Positions 61,476 to 64,000 of a stretch of 64,000 nucleotides of DNA are shown one piece after another. A program made the position numbers and the translations under genes. The first letter of the stretch is position 1; every line of letters begins with the position of its first letter. The stretch is from Chitinophaga sp. MM2321 (GTDB lineage: Bacteria > Bacteroidota > Bacteroidia > Chitinophagales > Chitinophagaceae), in NCBI RefSeq assembly GCF_964033635.1, contig NZ_OZ035533.1, positions 1-64,000 of the forward strand. The letters run 5' to 3'. Below the pieces are notes generated by a model, which saw only the letters and a program-made list of their open reading frames with translations, did no database searches and was not told where the DNA came from.

Positions 61476-64000
61476 ATGTATCATTTCCCTCGTTTTCATC
61501 CGTCTTTAATATATATATGCATATGTTTCGTGATTATGTCCGGTTGCCGCAATAGCACGCCAGCTGCCTCCTCCGGAGGGGTGAAGGCGTCGGAGGCACT
61601 TGCAACCATGCAGGTGGCAGATGGATTTAAAATTGAAATGATTGCTGCCGAACCGCTGATCTCCTCTCCTGTAGACATGGAAATTGATGAGTATGGACGT
61701 ATGTATGTAGTTGAAATGCACGGGTACCCGCTTGATAAAAGCGGCACCGGAAACATCATTCTGCTAACGGATACCAATGGCGATGGCGTCATGGATAAAC
61801 GCACCGTATTTAAAGATAACCTCATGCTGCCGACAGGGATCTTACGCTGGAAAAAAGGTATACTGGTGACCGACTCGCCGAATATACTTTACCTCGAAGA
61901 TGCTGACAATGATGGCAAGGCGGAAGTGGTGGATACGGTATTGACCGGCTTTGGTCTCACCAATCCACAGCATAACCTGAACAGCCCTGTATACGGATTG
62001 GATAACTGGATCTATGCTGCGCATGAAGGGGTGGTGAAAACCAGGGATTATATGGAAGAATTTGGGGACGAAGGAACAGCTATTTATTATCCGGCTGATT
62101 CTAATGCTGTCCGGCTGCCGCAAAATGCCGGTGGGCGGTCTATCCGTTTTCGTCCTGACCGTACCAAACTCGAAATGCTTTCCAGCCGTTGCCAGTTTGG
62201 TCAAACCTTTGATCAGTGGGGCCACCTGTTTGGTTGCAACAACTCCAACCAGGGTTACCAGGAAGTGATTGCAAACCGTTATTTTGAACGCAATCCCAAC
62301 CTGTTGGTATCAGATGCCACCCAATCCATGTCCGATCACCTGGATGCTGCGGAAGTATTTCCGACAACAACAAATCCTGACCGCCAGTTGCTCACGAATG
62401 TAGGTGTAATGACTTCCGCCTGCGGACTTACAGACTACATGGGAGATGCTTTTCCGGCGCCCTTCAATCAACATGTCACTTTCGTTGCGGAACCCGTAAG
62501 TAACCTGGTCCACGTGGATGTGCTGAAAGACAGCGGTGCAAGTTTTGTAGCCAGCAGAATTTTTCCTAACAAAGAATTTCTTACTTCTACGGATGCGTGG
62601 TCACGGCCGGTAAATATGTATGTTGGACCGGACGGCGCATTGTACGTACTTGATTATTACAGACGGGTCATTGAATCTCCTGAGTGGTTGTCTGCGGAAG
62701 TAGTGGCCGCCGGCGGATTGTATGACGGCGTTGAACAGGGAAGGATATATCGCATTACACCCACAAACGGCGCTACAGCAGCCTGGATGAAGGGACTTAA
62801 ACTGGGTGATGCGAAAAGCGAAGAACTGGTAGCCTATCTTTCCAACAAAAACGCCTGGTGGAGAACAAATGCACAGCGTTTATTAGTAGACCGCTCAGAT
62901 AAATCGGCCATTCCTGCTCTTGTTGCTATGACGCAGAACCCCTCATCTGATCTGGGCCGCCTGCATGCATTGTGGACACTGGAAGGAATGGGAGAACTCA
63001 GACCGGAACAAATTATAGCTGCTTTAAAAGATACAGTAGCGGGAGTACGGGAAAATGCGGTGAAGCTCGCGGAACTGCACCTCGATGCAGCACCGGAATT
63101 AGCCAAAACATTATTGTCCTTACAGGCAGATCCCAACCATAAAGTGCGGCTTCAATTGCTGCTGACATTGGGATTCTTAAATACACCTGAAGCAGCGCAG
63201 GCCAGGAATAAACTATTATTTACCGATATAAATGATAAGTGGGTACAGATCGCGGCGCTATCTGCCGGTTCATCGCAAACAGGATCTTTGTTGCAGGTAA
63301 TCCTTAACAAGTATCAGCAGGATGTTCCTGCGTATGCTTCATTGGTACAGCGATTGACCACCATGATGGGCGGTAGCGACAGTGCGACAGTTATTCATGA
63401 ACTGATCCGGAAATCTACAGGAACGCCATCTCCTAAAACAGAAGCGTGGCAGTCCGCCATCATGAAAGGACTGGCCCAGGGAATGAAAAACAGGAAGTCA
63501 CCGCTGACCGTTGCAGAACCCGATCAGCAACTGCTTATTCACACGTTTTTTACCAGTCCGTCAAATGACTTGCGGCACGCGTCTTTTCAACTGTTGAAAT
63601 CAACCGGTATATCAGATGACCTGGTGAAAGCGGCGGCTATTGCCCAGGCGCTAACCATTGCAGGTGATACAAAGTTGCCCGATGAAAAAAGAGCGGATGC
63701 AATAGATTTTATATCCTTGGGAGATGCTACTCCGCATCTGTCATTTCTCGAAAAATTAATCGTTCCCCAGGAACAGCCACGGGTGCAGCTTGCAGCGTTA
63801 CGAACCATCAACACCATTCCATCTACAGAAGGTGCGCAATACTTGATACGTCAATGGCCGGTGATGACTACTGAAATAAGAGAGGCTGCCATCAGCGTAT
63901 TTCTGCACAACCAGGAAAGGATCGCACTGTTGATAGACGCAATGGAGAAAAACCAGATACTCACCAGCAGTGTGAGCTTTAACACCAGTGTAGGGCTGAT
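61476..64000 (+). CDS. Propeller dehydrogenase-like lipoprotein with HEAT repeats (cut by window end)
   Basis: Open frame of 841 codons from ATG 61476 with no stop before the window ends. Lipoprotein signal CFVIMSGC-R. Residues about 45-430 form a sorbosone-dehydrogenase-like beta-propeller with Ca-type loops (LTDTNGDGVMDK, LEDADNDGKAEV) and GPDGALYVLDYYRRVIESPE. HEAT repeats follow from about 445 to the end (AIPALVAMTQNPSSDLGRLH; VRLQLLLTLGFLNTPEAAQA). Proteins of this design often end in a cytochrome c domain, which would be outside the window. It follows the ceramidase-like gene by 40 bases. Confidence 0.85.
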   Translation, partial: MYHFPRFHPSLIYICICFVIMSGCRNSTPAASSGGVKASEALATMQVADGFKIEMIAAEPLISSPVDMEIDEYGRMYVVEMHGYPLDKSGTGNIILLTDTNGDGVMDKRTVFKDNLMLPTGILRWKKGILVTDSPNILYLEDADNDGKAEVVDTVLTGFGLTNPQHNLNSPVYGLDNWIYAAHEGVVKTRDYMEEFGDEGTAIYYPADSNAVRLPQNAGGRSIRFRPDRTKLEMLSSRCQFGQTFDQWGHLFGCNNSNQGYQEVIANRYFERNPNLLVSDATQSMSDHLDAAEVFPTTTNPDRQLLTNVGVMTSACGLTDYMGDAFPAPFNQHVTFVAEPVSNLVHVDVLKDSGASFVASRIFPNKEFLTSTDAWSRPVNMYVGPDGALYVLDYYRRVIESPEWLSAEVVAAGGLYDGVEQGRIYRITPTNGATAAWMKGLKLGDAKSEELVAYLSNKNAWWRTNAQRLLVDRSDKSAIPALVAMTQNPSSDLGRLHALWTLEGMGELRPEQIIAALKDTVAGVRENAVKLAELHLDAAPELAKTLLSLQADPNHKVRLQLLLTLGFLNTPEAAQARNKLLFTDINDKWVQIAALSAGSSQTGSLLQVILNKYQQDVPAYASLVQRLTTMMGGSDSATVIHELIRKSTGTPSPKTEAWQSAIMKGLAQGMKNRKSPLTVAEPDQQLLIHTFFTSPSNDLRHASFQLLKSTGISDDLVKAAAIAQALTIAGDTKLPDEKRADAIDFISLGDATPHLSFLEKLIVPQEQPRVQLAALRTINTIPSTEGAQYLIRQWPVMTTEIREAAISVFLHNQERIALLIDAMEKNQILTSSVSFNTSVGL

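Noticed and set aside
1..64000. CRISPR array or intact insertion sequence
   Set aside because: No set of evenly spaced identical repeats and no intact transposase was found in the window.

Overview
The window looks like the start of a chromosome (dnaA begins at base 1) of a Bacteroidota bacterium, most likely Chitinophagaceae or a close relative. The signs are two SusC/SusD pairs, an ECF sigma/FecR pair in front of an STN-bearing SusC, many AraC regulators, a DUF5107 protein, TTTG-N19-TAnnTTTG type promoters, and weak Shine-Dalgarno sites. The genus is an inference; no rRNA is present. Three tRNA genes are present: Ser-GCT and two identical Pro-TGG copies. No CRISPR array, intact transposase or clear replication origin is visible.

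Layout. 1-2.0 kb: dnaA and tRNA-Ser. 2.3-11.9 kb: small units, namely a luciferase-like monooxygenase, an SDR and an AraC regulator, a secreted FG-GAP protein, a secreted papain-like protease, a two-gene nucleotidyltransferase module on the minus strand, another AraC regulator and an ECF sigma factor without an anti-sigma partner. 12.1-36.1 kb: a long, mostly plus-strand catabolic locus. It holds a PQQ/cytochrome c dehydrogenase, ThuA, DUF1080-FG-GAP, a DMT transporter, a Tat-exported TIM-barrel isomerase-like protein, CoA-acylating aldehyde dehydrogenase, a cyclase-family hydrolase, zinc alcohol dehydrogenase, SDR, a full-length transketolase, cupin, SusC/SusD, AraC, an L-fucose/L-arabinose isomerase-like protein and a GH78 alpha-L-rhamnosidase. 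36.2-38.7 kb: two two-gene units (FolE plus a flavodoxin-reductase-like protein; DUF4142 plus cupredoxin) behind near-identical ECF-type promoters. 39.2-46.1 kb: GNAT, AraC, a sugar-porter MFS and a giant DUF5107-TPR protein, bracketed by the two identical tRNA-Pro genes. 46.2-49.5 kb: accessory genes with an integrase remnant and a tRNA-3'-end-like scrap. 49.6-52.7 kb: two TlpA-like proteins and an SRPBCC protein. 52.9-64.0 kb: ECF sigma, FecR, STN-SusC, SusD, a ceramidase-like protein and a large propeller-HEAT lipoprotein running off the end.

How the genes work together (inference). The 12-36 kb locus reads as uptake of a glycoside through SusC/SusD, removal of L-rhamnose by GH78, and then a largely oxidative, apparently kinase-free sugar or cyclitol pathway that ends in a ThDP C2-transfer enzyme and a CoA-acylating aldehyde dehydrogenase. 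It resembles the logic of inositol catabolism but does not match it gene for gene. The last locus is a sigma/anti-sigma controlled uptake system for an unknown amide- or polyol-bearing ligand.

The most interesting non-coding signals are: an 11-base motif (TTTGTTATATT) in sense orientation upstream of four unrelated genes; the paired TGTAACC-N16-CTCTAAT promoters; a perfect 12-bp inverted repeat over one of them; and a two-stem terminator or attenuator between SusD and the ceramidase-like gene.
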